From: JAVVHH01 sp963848035
GTDB lineage: Bacteria; Pseudomonadota; Alphaproteobacteria; Acetobacterales; Acetobacteraceae
Length of the DNA stretch: 64,000 bases
Assembly (NCBI GenBank): GCA_963848035.1
Contig: CAWKCD010000001.1
Location: 868,001 to 932,000 of the forward strand
Reading direction: 5' to 3'
In this document: piece after piece, positions 7,596-17,061 of the stretch
How positions within the stretch are numbered: the stretch's first letter is position 1
Layout: each line of letters begins with the position of its first letter
Notes under the pieces: model-generated
Database searches by the model: none
Seen by the model: the letters and a program-made list of their open reading frames with translations, nothing else
Told to the model about the DNA's origin: nothing
Position numbers and translations under genes: made by a program

Positions 7596-10327
7596 GCGAT
7601 ACCAACGATACCGAAACCGGCAAAGGCCGGCTGTCCCTTCGGCCCGCGGCCCGATCCGATGTCGGCCGCACCGTAGACGCCGGCCTGGTCCGCCAGAGCT
7701 TCAGCCATGGCCGCTCCAAGGTCGTGCAGGTCGAAGTCCGCAAGAAGCGGACCACGACCGGCGCGCCGCCGCCGCCGGCTACCCCGCCCACCCCCGCCCC
7801 GGCCAGCACGAGCGGCACCGCGCCAACCCAGGCGCCGCCGTCGTCTGCGCCCCAGCGCCCAACTTCCGGCAACACCCGGCCGGGACCCGGCGGCCGCGCC
7901 CTGACCGCGACCGAACTCGCCGTCCGCGCCCGCGTCCTGCAGGAACAGCAGCGTGAGGCCGCCAAGCGCGAGCAGGAACGGCGCGAGCAGGAGAAGATCT
8001 CCATCCTCTCCGCCGCCGAGGAAGCGCGCCGACGCGAAGAGGAAGCCAAGAAGCAGGCCGAGGAAGACGCGCGCCGCGCCGCCGAGGAGGCCAAGCAGCA
8101 GGCTGCCGACGCCGCCCGCGCCGCCGCCGAGGCCGCCGCTGCCGCGAAGGCCACGCCGGCTGCTGCGTCCCAACCCACCGCCACGGCGACCACGGCAACG
8201 GCCGCGCCGACCGGCGGTGCGACGGCAGCACCCGTCGCCGCCGCCCCCCGTCCGGCCGCCGCCGGCGCCACGCCGGCCCGCCCGGCCGCCCCGGGCGAGA
8301 CCCTGCGCCTCAAGCCAGCGCTCCCGCGCACCGGTGAAGAGGAAGACGCGCCCCGCCGTCGTCCCGGCGCCGTGCTGCCCGGCCGCAAGCCGGGCGTTGC
8401 CGTGCCCAAGAAGGTCGGCGACGACCGCCGCCGCGCCGGCCGCATCGACGTGCAGGCCGCCATCGAAGGCGACGACGACAAGTCCCGCAGCCTCGCCTCC
8501 GTCCGCCGTCAGCGCGAACGCGAGCGTCGCCAAGCCGAGCTCGAGGCGTTGCGCAGCGACCAGGTCAAGGTCGTCCGCGACGTCGTTCTGCCCGAGACCC
8601 TGACCGTGCAGGACCTCGCCGCCCGTATGGCCGCCCGCATGCCCGACGTCATAAAGGCGTTGATGCGCATGGGCGTCATGACCACGCCGGCCGCATTCAT
8701 CGACGCTGACACCGCCGAGCTGGTGGTCCAGGAGTTCGGTCACCGCGTCCGCCGGGTCTCCGAGTCCGACGTGGAACTCGGCATCGACGGCGATGTGGAC
8801 ATCGACACCGAGCTGCTGCCGCGTCCACCGGTCGTGACCATCATGGGCCATGTCGACCACGGCAAGACCAGCCTGCTCGACGCGCTGCGCGCCACCGACG
8901 TCGCCGCCGGCGAAGCGGGCGGCATCACGCAGCACATCGGCGCCTATACGGTGAAGACGAAGGCCGGCAACAACATTACCTTCATCGACACGCCGGGCCA
9001 CGAAGCCTTCACCGCCATGCGCAGCCGCGGCGCGTCCGTCACCGACGTGGTGGTCCTTGTCGTGGCCGCCGATGACGGCGTCATGCCGCAGACCATCGAG
9101 GCGATCCAGCACGCGAAGGCCGCGAACGCCCCGATCATCGTCGCGATCAACAAGATGGATAAGCCTGACGCGAACCCGAACCGTGTCCGCCAGGAGCTGC
9201 TCAGCCACGACATCGTCGTGGAAGAGATGGGCGGCGACACCCAGGACGTGGAAGTCTCGGCGACCAAGAAGACCGGGCTCGACAAGCTCGAGGAGGCCAT
9301 CATGCTCCAGGCCGAGATCCTGGAACTTCGCGCCAACCCCGAGCGCGCCGCCGAAGGCGCGGTCATCGAGAGCAAGCTGGACCGCGGCCGTGGCCCGGTT
9401 GCCACGGTATTGGTCCAGAAGGGCACCCTCCGGCAGGGCGAGATCGTCGTTGCCGGCGCTGAATGGGGCAAGATCCGCGCCATGCTGGACGACAAGGGCC
9501 AGCAGGTGAAGATCGCTGGACCCTCGACCCCGGTCGAGATCCTCGGCCTCTCCAGCGTTCCCGCCGCCGGCGAACCTTTCGTCGCCGTCGAGAGCGAGAG
9601 CCGCGCCCGCGAGATCAGCGAGTTCCGACAGAGCAAGCTGCGCGCCAAGCACGCTGCTGGCGCCACCGCAGCCCGCGGCACGCTCGAGGAGATGCTGGCC
9701 CGCGCCGTCGCCGGCGAACTCAAGGAAGTCGCCCTCGTCATCAAGGCCGACGTCCAGGGCAGCTCCGAAGCGATCCAGGGCGCCGTCCAGAAGCTCTCCC
9801 ACGAGGAGGTCAAGGTTCGCGTGCTCCTGGCCGGCGTCGGCCAGATCACCGAGAGCGACATCCAGTTGGCCAAGGCCAGCGACGCCGTCGTCGTCGCCTT
9901 CAACGTCCGCGCGACGTCGCAGGCACGCGAGTTGGCTCAGCGCGAAGGCGTGGACATCCGCTACTACTCGATCATCTACGACGTCAGCGACGACGTGGAG
10001 AAAATGGTCAAGGGCAAGGTTGCACCCAAGGCTCGCGAGAACTTCTTGGGCTACGCCGAAGTCCGCAAGGTCTTCGACATCACCAAGACCGGCAAGGTCG
10101 CCGGTTGCTACGTCACCGAAGGCCTGGTCAAGCGCGGCGCTGGCGTCCGTCTGCTCCGCGAGGGTGTCGTCATCCACAACGGCCAGCTCAGCCAGCTCAA
10201 GCGCTTCAAGGACGATGTCCGCGAAGTGGCCCGCGGGTACGAGTGCGGCTTGAGCTTCGCTGGCTACAACGACCTCAAGGAGGGCGACGTGGTCGAGTGC
10301 TTCGAGATCGAGATGGTCCCCGGGTAA
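7592..10327 (+). CDS. infB: Translation initiation factor IF-2
   Basis: GTPase that brings fMet-tRNA to the 30S subunit. 911 residues, the long alphaproteobacterial form: an Ala/Pro/Glu-rich N-terminal region of about 330 residues with a charged coiled-coil segment, the IF2 N-terminal motif near residues 335-390, then the G domain from about 410 with P-loop GHVDHGKTSLLDAL, DTPGHEAF and NKMD, and the C-terminal domains II-IV with the fMet-tRNA-binding end (GYECGLSFAGYNDLKEGD). Start ATG at 7592 overlaps the ylxR stop. Stop at 10327 is followed at once by rbfA. Confidence 0.98.
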   Translation: MSDTNDTETGKGRLSLRPAARSDVGRTVDAGLVRQSFSHGRSKVVQVEVRKKRTTTGAPPPPATPPTPAPASTSGTAPTQAPPSSAPQRPTSGNTRPGPGGRALTATELAVRARVLQEQQREAAKREQERREQEKISILSAAEEARRREEEAKKQAEEDARRAAEEAKQQAADAARAAAEAAAAAKATPAAASQPTATATTATAAPTGGATAAPVAAAPRPAAAGATPARPAAPGETLRLKPALPRTGEEEDAPRRRPGAVLPGRKPGVAVPKKVGDDRRRAGRIDVQAAIEGDDDKSRSLASVRRQRERERRQAELEALRSDQVKVVRDVVLPETLTVQDLAARMAARMPDVIKALMRMGVMTTPAAFIDADTAELVVQEFGHRVRRVSESDVELGIDGDVDIDTELLPRPPVVTIMGHVDHGKTSLLDALRATDVAAGEAGGITQHIGAYTVKTKAGNNITFIDTPGHEAFTAMRSRGASVTDVVVLVVAADDGVMPQTIEAIQHAKAANAPIIVAINKMDKPDANPNRVRQELLSHDIVVEEMGGDTQDVEVSATKKTGLDKLEEAIMLQAEILELRANPERAAEGAVIESKLDRGRGPVATVLVQKGTLRQGEIVVAGAEWGKIRAMLDDKGQQVKIAGPSTPVEILGLSSVPAAGEPFVAVESESRAREISEFRQSKLRAKHAAGATAARGTLEEMLARAVAGELKEVALVIKADVQGSSEAIQGAVQKLSHEEVKVRVLLAGVGQITESDIQLAKASDAVVVAFNVRATSQARELAQREGVDIRYYSIIYDVSDDVEKMVKGKVAPKARENFLGYAEVRKVFDITKTGKVAGCYVTEGLVKRGAGVRLLREGVVIHNGQLSQLKRFKDDVREVARGYECGLSFAGYNDLKEGDVVECFEIEMVPG

Positions 10328-10711
10328 GTGAGCCGACAACCCTCCAAGGCCCCTACCCAGCGGCAATTGCGCGTGTCGGAGGAAATCCGGCACGTGCTCT
10401 CGTCCATCTTCTCTCGCCACGAGATCCGCGACCCGGACCTGCACGGCGAGACCATTACCGTCACCGAAGTCCGCGTCAGCCCGGACCTGAAGGCCGCGAC
10501 CGCTTTCGTCGCGCGCCTCGGGCGCTCCGACATCGACGCCCTCTTGCCTGCCCTGAAGCGCGCAGCCCCCTTCCTGCGCGGCCGCCTCGCCCACGAGATG
10601 CGCCTGCGCATCGCGCCGACCGTGTCGTTCCAACCCGACACGACTCTCGACTACGCCATGAAGATCGACGAACTCCTCCACCGCCCGGACGTCGCCCGAG
10701 ACCTCGAGTAA
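10328..10711 (+). CDS. rbfA: Ribosome-binding factor A
   Basis: 30S maturation and cold-shock factor, 127 residues, single KH-like domain. Family signs: RQLRVSEEIRHVLSSIF at the N-terminus, the TEVRVSPDLKAATAFV strand pair and RIAPTVSFQPDTTLDYAMKI near the end. It starts with a GTG directly after the infB stop, so it is probably translated by coupling. Last gene of the operon; truB or rpsO, often next in other genomes, is not here. Confidence 0.95.
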   Translation: MSRQPSKAPTQRQLRVSEEIRHVLSSIFSRHEIRDPDLHGETITVTEVRVSPDLKAATAFVARLGRSDIDALLPALKRAAPFLRGRLAHEMRLRIAPTVSFQPDTTLDYAMKIDELLHRPDVARDLE

Positions 10712-10726
10712 GCCTCGCCATCGGGA

Positions 10727-10749
10727 GCCGCCCGATCATTTGGGGCGGC
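10727..10749. terminator. Hairpin between convergent rbfA and dsbD-like gene
   Basis: GCCGCCC (10727-10733) pairs perfectly with GGGCGGC (10743-10749) around a nine-base loop. It lies in the 48-base gap between the two converging stops and could serve both strands. There is no T tract, so it may only pause polymerase or protect 3' ends. Confidence 0.35.
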
Positions 10750-10759
10750 AGGGGCGGCG

Positions 10760-12781
10760 CTAGCCCCCGAGCTTCTCCAACTCGGCCAGCATCCCGGCCT
10801 CAGTGAGGATCTGCGGCAGCACTGTCGGCTCCCCCGCCCTCGGATACAGCACATAGAGCGGGACGCCGTCCCGGGAGTGCGCCCGTAGAAATTGCGTGAC
10901 CAGCTTATCCCCGCTGGTCCAATCGCCCTTCAAATACGCCACCCGATATTTTGAAAACGCCTCGCGCACCGGCGCCGGCGAGAGCGCCACCTTCTCGTTG
11001 ACCAGACACGTCACGCACCAAGCCGCCGTCATGTTGACGAATACCGGCCGCCCCTCCGCCCGCAACGCCGCCAGCCGCTCCGGCGTGAACCGCTCGCTGC
11101 CCTCGGAGGCCATCGCCACCGGGGCCGGCACGATGCTCGTCAGCACCACACCAGTCACCACGACCGAAGCCAGCGCCACCGCCTGACTGACAAGGCGACC
11201 CGCGCCGCCCGTCCGCTGCGCCAGCCCGAACGCCCAGCCCGCCACTCCCAGCAGCACCAGCCCGGCCATCGCCGCCAGCACGCCATCCGATCCTGCCTGC
11301 AAGCTCAGCACCCAGATCAGCCAGGCCGCCGCCCCATACATCGGAAACGCGAGCGCACCCCGCAGCACGTCCATCCATGCACCCGGCCGCGGCAGCCACC
11401 GCGCCCACCCCGGAAACAGGCCCAGCAGGAGATAAGGCAACGCCAGCCCCATCCCCATGGCCAGGAAGACCGCAACCGTCAGCCAAGCCGGCGCCGCCAG
11501 CGCCGCCGCGATCGCCGCCCCCATGAACGGCGCCGTACACGGCGTCGCCACGAGCACTGCCAGCACACCTGTGAAGAAGCTCCCCGCGTGCCCTCCACGC
11601 GTCGCCAATCCCTGTCCCGCCCCCGCCAGCCGTCCCCCGACGTCGAAAACCCCCGACAGGTTCAGCCCCACCACGAACAGCAGCCACGCCATCGCCGCGA
11701 CGAACACCGGTGACTGGAACTGGAATCCCCACCCCGCCGCCATCCCCGCTGCCCGTGCGCCCACCAGCGCCATGCCCAGCCCGGCGAACGCCACCAGCAC
11801 GCCCGCCGTGTAGAAAACGCCCTGCGCCCGAGCCTCACCCCGGCCCTGCCCTGACATCCGCGCCAGCGCCATCGCCTTCATCGCCAATACCGGGAAAACG
11901 CAGGGCATCAAGTTCAGCAACAGCCCGCCCAGCCCGGCCAAGAGCAGCACCCGCCCCCAAGACGGCGCAGCGTCCGTCGCTATCGTCCCCCGCACCGCAT
12001 CCACGCTCAGGAAGCTCTCCTGCCCCGCCGGGTCCCGCAGCACCACCACCCCTGGCAGCGACCCCGCCTTGGCGAACTGCTCGCCGGGCTTCAGCCCAAT
12101 CCGAACCTCACCATCACTGACGCGGACCGTCTGCGCGGCCCCTTGGTCGATCAGCCCCCATTGCGCCGGAAAAAACCACGCATCCTGCACGCTCGCCCTT
12201 GACAGACCTGCCCCGCGCAGCGCCAGCATTCCGTCTGCGCCCACTACCGCCTCGAACGGCGACGTCCGCGGCAACCGCTCCGCCACTGCTGCGAACAACG
12301 GCGCCTCCGCCGAAGCCGCCGGCGTTCCCGCCGGCAGTTCGAGCGTGAAGCTCCCCTCCTCCGGCACGCAGATCTTCTCGCAAACCAGCCAGTTCGCGCT
12401 CGCCTTGATCGTCTGCGCCCCCGCCCCCGGCGTCACCGTCAGCGGCAGCAGCAGCTCTCCCGAATAGGCGTACGTCATGATCGGCCCTTCGGCCGTCCGC
12501 GTCGGCACGGGCCATTCGACAGGCCCGGACGTGGTCCCCTCGGGCAAGCTCAGCGTCAGCTCCGGCGCCTGTCCGCCATCCCCCGGGTTCTGCCAATAGG
12601 TGTGCCAGCCCGGCGCCATCCGCAGCCGCAGCCCGAGCCGGAACGGGCGGCCCGCGGCGACCGCATCGGTATCGCTCACCAGCGTCGCCGTGACCCGTTT
12701 CGTCGTCGCGGGAGCACTCTCCGCCGCCAAAACCGGCCGCCCGACAACGAGCAGCAACAAGAGCAAAGCCAACCAGCGCAT
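10760..12781 (-). CDS. DsbD/ScsB-type thiol:disulfide interchange protein
   Basis: Carries reducing power from cytoplasmic thioredoxin across the inner membrane. 673 residues: signal peptide (MRWLALLLLLLVVGRPVLAA), periplasmic N-terminal domain with CEKIC (about 30-270), a membrane domain of about eight helices with the two conserved cysteine motifs NLMPCVFPVLAMKA and ATPCTAPFMGAA, and a C-terminal periplasmic thioredoxin-like domain with AAWCVTCLVNE. The layout is closer to ScsB than to classic DsbD, but function cannot be fixed from sequence alone. The ATG at 12781 starts a clean signal peptide. It is divergent from hrpB with only 22 bases between start codons, so at least one promoter must lie inside the other gene. 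Confidence 0.88.
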   Translation of the reverse strand: MRWLALLLLLLVVGRPVLAAESAPATTKRVTATLVSDTDAVAAGRPFRLGLRLRMAPGWHTYWQNPGDGGQAPELTLSLPEGTTSGPVEWPVPTRTAEGPIMTYAYSGELLLPLTVTPGAGAQTIKASANWLVCEKICVPEEGSFTLELPAGTPAASAEAPLFAAVAERLPRTSPFEAVVGADGMLALRGAGLSRASVQDAWFFPAQWGLIDQGAAQTVRVSDGEVRIGLKPGEQFAKAGSLPGVVVLRDPAGQESFLSVDAVRGTIATDAAPSWGRVLLLAGLGGLLLNLMPCVFPVLAMKAMALARMSGQGRGEARAQGVFYTAGVLVAFAGLGMALVGARAAGMAAGWGFQFQSPVFVAAMAWLLFVVGLNLSGVFDVGGRLAGAGQGLATRGGHAGSFFTGVLAVLVATPCTAPFMGAAIAAALAAPAWLTVAVFLAMGMGLALPYLLLGLFPGWARWLPRPGAWMDVLRGALAFPMYGAAAWLIWVLSLQAGSDGVLAAMAGLVLLGVAGWAFGLAQRTGGAGRLVSQAVALASVVVTGVVLTSIVPAPVAMASEGSERFTPERLAALRAEGRPVFVNMTAAWCVTCLVNEKVALSPAPVREAFSKYRVAYLKGDWTSGDKLVTQFLRAHSRDGVPLYVLYPRAGEPTVLPQILTEAGMLAELEKLGG

Positions 12782-12803
12782 CCCGCCTATATACGTCAAC
12801 CCG

Positions 12804-15224
12804 ATGCCCCCTGTTACCCCTCCCCTTCCCGTCTCCGACGCCCTCATCGCGCTCCACGCCGCCCTCGCTGCCGGCTCGAACGCCGTCCTGGTCGCCCCGC
12901 CGGGCGCGGGCAAGACCACCCTCGTCCCGCTCTCGCTGCTCGACGCGCCCTGGCGCGGCGACGGGCGCATCGTCGTGCTCGAGCCTCGCCGCCTCGCCGC
13001 CCGCGCCGCCGCCACGCGCATGGCCCATCTCCTCGGCGAGACCGTCGGCCAGACCGCGGGGTTCCGCACCCGCCTGGAGAGCGCCGTCTCGTCGGCCACG
13101 CGCATCGAAGTCGTCACCGAAGGCCTCCTCGTGCGCCGCCTGCAATCCGACCCTGCGCTCGACGGCGTCGCCGCCGTCCTCCTCGACGAGGTCCACGAAC
13201 GCGCCCTCGAGGGCGATCTCGCCATGGCCTTGTGCCTCGATCTCCAGCGCGTCCTCCGCCCCGAGCTCCGCTTGCTCGCAATGTCCGCCACGCTCGACGG
13301 CGCCCGCCTCTCCGCCCTGATGAACGCTCCCGTCGTCGAGAGCGCCGGCCGTATGTTCCCCGTCGACATCCAGCACGCGCAGCGCGACATCGCCGATTTC
13401 CGCGACCTTCCCGAAGCTGCCGCCCGGGCCGTCCGATCGGCCCTCGCCGCCCATGACGGCGACATCCTCGTCTTCCTCCCAGGGATGGGCGAGATCCGCC
13501 GCACCGAAGCCGCGCTGGCCGATTGCGGAGCCCTCGTCCTGCCGCTGCATGGCGACCTCCCGCCCGCCGAGCAGGACCGCGCCCTCACGCCGGCCGACCG
13601 GCGCCGGGTCGTGCTGGCCACCAGCATCGCTGAGACGTCGCTCACCGTCCCCGGCGTCCGCATCGTCATCGACGGCGGCTGGCGCCGGACCCCCCGCCTC
13701 GACCCGGCGACGTCGCTCACCCGCCTCGCCACGCTGCGCATCAGCCGCGCGGCCGCCGATCAGCGCGCCGGCCGCGCCGGCCGTGAGGCCGAAGGTGTCG
13801 CGATCCGCCTCTGGACGTCGGCCGCCCATCGCGGCCTCGCCCCCTATGACCGCCCCGAGATCCTCGAAGCCGAACTCTCCGGCCTCGTCCTAGACTGCGC
13901 CGCCTGGGGCACGCCCCCGGCCGAACTCTCCTTTCCCGACCCGCCGCCCGCCGGCGCGCTCGCTGCCGGCGCCACGCTCCTCCGCCAACTCGGCGCCCTG
14001 GACGACGCCGCCCGCATCACCCCCCTCGGCAACCGCATGGCCGCGCTCGGCGCCCACCCCCGGCTCGCCGCCATGATGCTCACCGCCGACAGCCCGGCGC
14101 AGCAATCCCTCGCCGCCGACATCGCCGCCCTCCTCGAAGAGCGCGACCCGATCCGCGGCCGCGAACCCCCCGCCGACATCCGCCTCCGCCTCGACGCCTT
14201 GGCCACCGGCGGCGACCTCGACCGCGGCATCGCCAGCCGCATCCGCCGCCAAGCCCAGCAATACCGCTCGCGCCTGCGCAACAGGTCGGAGCCGGACGGC
14301 GAAGTCGGCCCCCTCCTCGCCGCGGCCTTCCCCGATCGCATCGCCCAGCGCCGCGGCGAACCCGGCTCCTTCCGTCTTTCCGGCGGCGGCGGCGCCAAGC
14401 TCCCCACCAGCGACAAGCTCGCCACCGAGAAACTCCTCGCCGTCGCCAGCCTCGACCTCAAGGCTTCCGCCCGCATCCGCCTCGCCGCCCCGCTCGACCC
14501 CGCCAACCTGCCCGCCGCCCTCGAAGCAGCCGTCACCGAGACGGTCGAGACCGCCTTCGACTCTGGCACCGGCGCCGTCCTCTCCCGCCGTCGCCGCCGC
14601 CTCGGCGCTCTCGTCCTAGAGGACCGCACAGTCCCGGCGAATCCCGCCGAAACCGCCCAAGCCCTGGCCCAGGCGGCCGCCGCTAACCTCGCCGTCCTCC
14701 CCTGGACCGATGCCATCCGCCAGCTCCAGGCACGCGCCGCACGTTGGCGCGAGATCGATCCCGACACGCCCGACATCTCCGACCAAACCCTCGCCGCCAC
14801 CGCGGCGGATTGGCTCGCCCCGCATCTGCACGGCCTCTCGCGCCTCGCTGCGCTCGCCGGCCTAGACCTGCACCAGATCCTCACCGGCCTCCTGGGCTGG
14901 GAGCGCGCCCGCTTGCTCGACCGCGAACTTCCCACTCATCTCGCGCTCCCCGCCGGCCGCGCCGCTATCGACTATACGCAGCCGGTCCCGGTCGCGGCCG
15001 CCCGCGCCCAAGCCTTTTATGGGATGGCGGCAACGCCTCGCCTCGCCAGCGGCCGCCTACCCCTACAACTCTCGCTCCTATCCCCCGCTGGCCGCCCGAT
15101 CGCCATCACGGCCGACCTTGCCGGCTTCTGGCGCGGCGCCTGGGCCGACGCCCGCCGCGACATGCGCGGCCGTTACCCCCGTCACAACTGGCCCGAGAAC
15201 CCGGCGATCACACCCGGCGATTGA
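12804..15224 (+). CDS. hrpB: ATP-dependent RNA helicase HrpB
   Basis: DEAH-box-family helicase, 806 residues. Walker A APPGAGKTTLVPLSLL, motif Ia EPRRLAARAAATRMA, motif II LLDEVHERALEGD (DEVH), motif III MSATLDG, motif V ATSIAETSLTVPGV and motif VI QRAGRAGREAEG are all present in the right order. The winged-helix/ratchet region and the C-terminal HrpB domain (PLQLSLLSPAGRPIAITADL, ending MRGRYPRHNWPENP) follow. The cellular RNA substrate is not known for most HrpB proteins. The ATG at 12804 fits the family; the frame is open upstream but there overlaps the divergent gene. Confidence 0.93.
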   Translation: MPPVTPPLPVSDALIALHAALAAGSNAVLVAPPGAGKTTLVPLSLLDAPWRGDGRIVVLEPRRLAARAAATRMAHLLGETVGQTAGFRTRLESAVSSATRIEVVTEGLLVRRLQSDPALDGVAAVLLDEVHERALEGDLAMALCLDLQRVLRPELRLLAMSATLDGARLSALMNAPVVESAGRMFPVDIQHAQRDIADFRDLPEAAARAVRSALAAHDGDILVFLPGMGEIRRTEAALADCGALVLPLHGDLPPAEQDRALTPADRRRVVLATSIAETSLTVPGVRIVIDGGWRRTPRLDPATSLTRLATLRISRAAADQRAGRAGREAEGVAIRLWTSAAHRGLAPYDRPEILEAELSGLVLDCAAWGTPPAELSFPDPPPAGALAAGATLLRQLGALDDAARITPLGNRMAALGAHPRLAAMMLTADSPAQQSLAADIAALLEERDPIRGREPPADIRLRLDALATGGDLDRGIASRIRRQAQQYRSRLRNRSEPDGEVGPLLAAAFPDRIAQRRGEPGSFRLSGGGGAKLPTSDKLATEKLLAVASLDLKASARIRLAAPLDPANLPAALEAAVTETVETAFDSGTGAVLSRRRRRLGALVLEDRTVPANPAETAQALAQAAAANLAVLPWTDAIRQLQARAARWREIDPDTPDISDQTLAATAADWLAPHLHGLSRLAALAGLDLHQILTGLLGWERARLLDRELPTHLALPAGRAAIDYTQPVPVAAARAQAFYGMAATPRLASGRLPLQLSLLSPAGRPIAITADLAGFWRGAWADARRDMRGRYPRHNWPENPAITPGD

Positions 15225-15286
15225 ACTCCCGTCCCGCCGGGCCAATGATTGAAGCCACGAGATTTCAACCGCTTCCGGAGATTGGA

Positions 15287-16381
15287 ATGCACGAGCGCCT
15301 CCGCGCTGCCCTGTTCGCGACGGTGCTGCTGTTCGCCGGCTGCGCCGCCCCGCCCAACGCTGCCCAGGCCCAGGCCGATTTCGGCCCTCGACCCGGCGCC
15401 CCGGCGAGCTTTGCCCCGCTGGTCAAGCGCGTCGTCCCCGCCGTGGTCAACATCGCCGTCATCGAGGGCGCCCAGTCCGCCGTCGAGATCCCCCCCGAAC
15501 TCCGCGGCACCCCTGCCGAGCGCCTGCTCCGCGAACGCCTCCGCCGCCGCTCGATCCGCGGCGCCGGCGCCGGCTTCATTATCGACCCCTCCGGCGTCAT
15601 CGTCACCAACAGCCACGTAGTCGGCCACGCCTCCCGCATCACCGTCACCCTCTCCGACGGGCAGGAACTCCCGGGCCAGGTCATTGGCGTCGACGACCTC
15701 ACCGATATCGCCGTCATCCGCGTCACTGCCCGCGCTTCCCTGCCCTACGTCAGCTGGGGCGACAGCCGAACCGTCGAAGTCGGCGACTGGATCATGGCCG
15801 CCGGCAATCCGTTCGGCGTCGGCACGTCGGTCACGGCCGGCATCGTCTCCGCCCGCGGGCGCGACATCGGCGCCGGGCCGTTCGACGATTTCATCCAGAT
15901 CGACGCCCCCATCAATCCCGGCAACTCCGGCGGCCCCACCTTCAACATGCAGGGCCAGGTCATTGCCGTGAACACCGCCATCGTGTCCCCCACTGGCGGC
16001 TCCGTCGGCATCGGCTTCGCCGTCCCGAGCGAAATCGCGACCCGCGTGGTCGACGACCTCCGCTCCAAGGGCCGCATCGACCGCGGCTGGCTCGGCGTCT
16101 CCGTCCAGGATACCGGCCATCGGCCCAATGGCGGCGAACCGGGCGTCGTCATCGCCGGCGTCGAGCGCACCAGCCCCGCCGCTCGTGCCGGCATTCGACC
16201 CGGCGACGTCATCCTCGCCGTCAACGGCACCAAGGTCGAGACCAGCACCGGTCTGGTCCGCACCATCGCGGCCATCCCGCCCGGCGGCGCCGCCCGCCTC
16301 AGCGTGCGCCGCGCCGGCCAGACGCTCGACGTCCCCGTCAGCGTCGGCCGGCGCCCCGCAGAACCGGAGGAACAGCAATAA
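15287..16381 (+). CDS. Lipoprotein HtrA/DegS-like serine protease with one PDZ domain
   Basis: 364-residue trypsin-like periplasmic protease. The N-terminus (ATVLLFAGCAAPP) carries a lipobox LFAGC, so it is predicted to be lipid-anchored. Catalytic triad: His in TNSHVVGH, Asp in DDLTDIAVI, Ser in INPGNSGGPTF. A single C-terminal PDZ domain (about 255-350) with RGWLGVSVQ and SPAARAGIRPGDVIL. One PDZ domain is DegS-like, though DegS is held by a membrane helix and not by lipid. The ATG at 15287 has a GGAG six bases upstream. The stop TAA overlaps the next gene's ATG (TAATG), which ties the protease to the two-component system downstream and suggests envelope-stress signalling. Confidence 0.88.
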   Translation: MHERLRAALFATVLLFAGCAAPPNAAQAQADFGPRPGAPASFAPLVKRVVPAVVNIAVIEGAQSAVEIPPELRGTPAERLLRERLRRRSIRGAGAGFIIDPSGVIVTNSHVVGHASRITVTLSDGQELPGQVIGVDDLTDIAVIRVTARASLPYVSWGDSRTVEVGDWIMAAGNPFGVGTSVTAGIVSARGRDIGAGPFDDFIQIDAPINPGNSGGPTFNMQGQVIAVNTAIVSPTGGSVGIGFAVPSEIATRVVDDLRSKGRIDRGWLGVSVQDTGHRPNGGEPGVVIAGVERTSPAARAGIRPGDVILAVNGTKVETSTGLVRTIAAIPPGGAARLSVRRAGQTLDVPVSVGRRPAEPEEQQ

Positions 16382-17058
16382 TGCGCGTGCTCGTGGTCGA
16401 AGACGACAAGGACGTCGCCGGGTTCGTCGTCAAAGGCCTGCGAGAAGCCGGCCACCTCGTCGAGCACGCCGAAACCGGCCCCGACGGCCTGTTCCGCGCC
16501 GCCGGCCAGGAATTCGACGCCATCATTCTCGACCGCATGCTGCCCGGCGGCGTCGACGGGTTGCGCGTCCTGGAGATGCTCCGCGGCCAGGACAACCAGA
16601 CCCCCGTCTTGTTCCTCTCGGCGCTGGCAGGCGTCGACGACCGCGTTCGCGGCCTGAAGGCCGGCGGCGACGACTACCTCACCAAGCCCTTCGCCTTCAG
16701 CGAACTCCTCGCCCGTGTCGAAGCTCTCACCCGCCGCACCCGCGCCGTCGGCCCCGAGACGAGGCTACAGGTCGGCGACCTCGAGATGGATCTGCTCTCC
16801 CGCACCGTTCGGCGTCGCGGCCAGAAGATCGACCTCCAGCCGCGCGAATTCCGCCTGCTCGAATACCTCATGCGACACGCCGGCCAGGTCGTCACCCGCA
16901 CCATGCTGCTCGAAGGCGTCTGGGACTACCATTTCGATCCCCAGACCAACGTGATCGACGTCCACGTCTCCCGCCTGCGCCAGAAGATCGACAAACCGTT
17001 CGAGACCCCCCTCCTGCACACCGTCCGCAGCGCCGGCTACATGCTGCGCGCGGAGTAG
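16381..17058 (+). CDS. OmpR/PhoB-family response regulator
   Basis: 225 residues. N-terminal receiver domain (1-115) with the acidic pair in VVEDDKDV, phosphoacceptor Asp51 in IILDRMLPGG, the switch Ser in FLSAL and the Lys in YLTKPF. The C-terminal winged-helix DNA-binding domain runs from about 130 to 225 (LQPREFRLLEYLMRHAG, NVIDVHVSRLRQKI). It starts within the stop codon of the HtrA gene and is followed after three bases by its partner kinase. Target genes are unknown; the upstream protease is the natural first guess. Confidence 0.95.
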   Translation: MRVLVVEDDKDVAGFVVKGLREAGHLVEHAETGPDGLFRAAGQEFDAIILDRMLPGGVDGLRVLEMLRGQDNQTPVLFLSALAGVDDRVRGLKAGGDDYLTKPFAFSELLARVEALTRRTRAVGPETRLQVGDLEMDLLSRTVRRRGQKIDLQPREFRLLEYLMRHAGQVVTRTMLLEGVWDYHFDPQTNVIDVHVSRLRQKIDKPFETPLLHTVRSAGYMLRAE

Positions 17059-17061
17059 AAC

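Noticed and set aside
7301..10681. Very long open frame on the - strand (over 1100 codons)
   Set aside because: It is antisense to infB and rbfA, has no recognisable domain and is of low complexity; a high-GC shadow of a C-ending codon gene.
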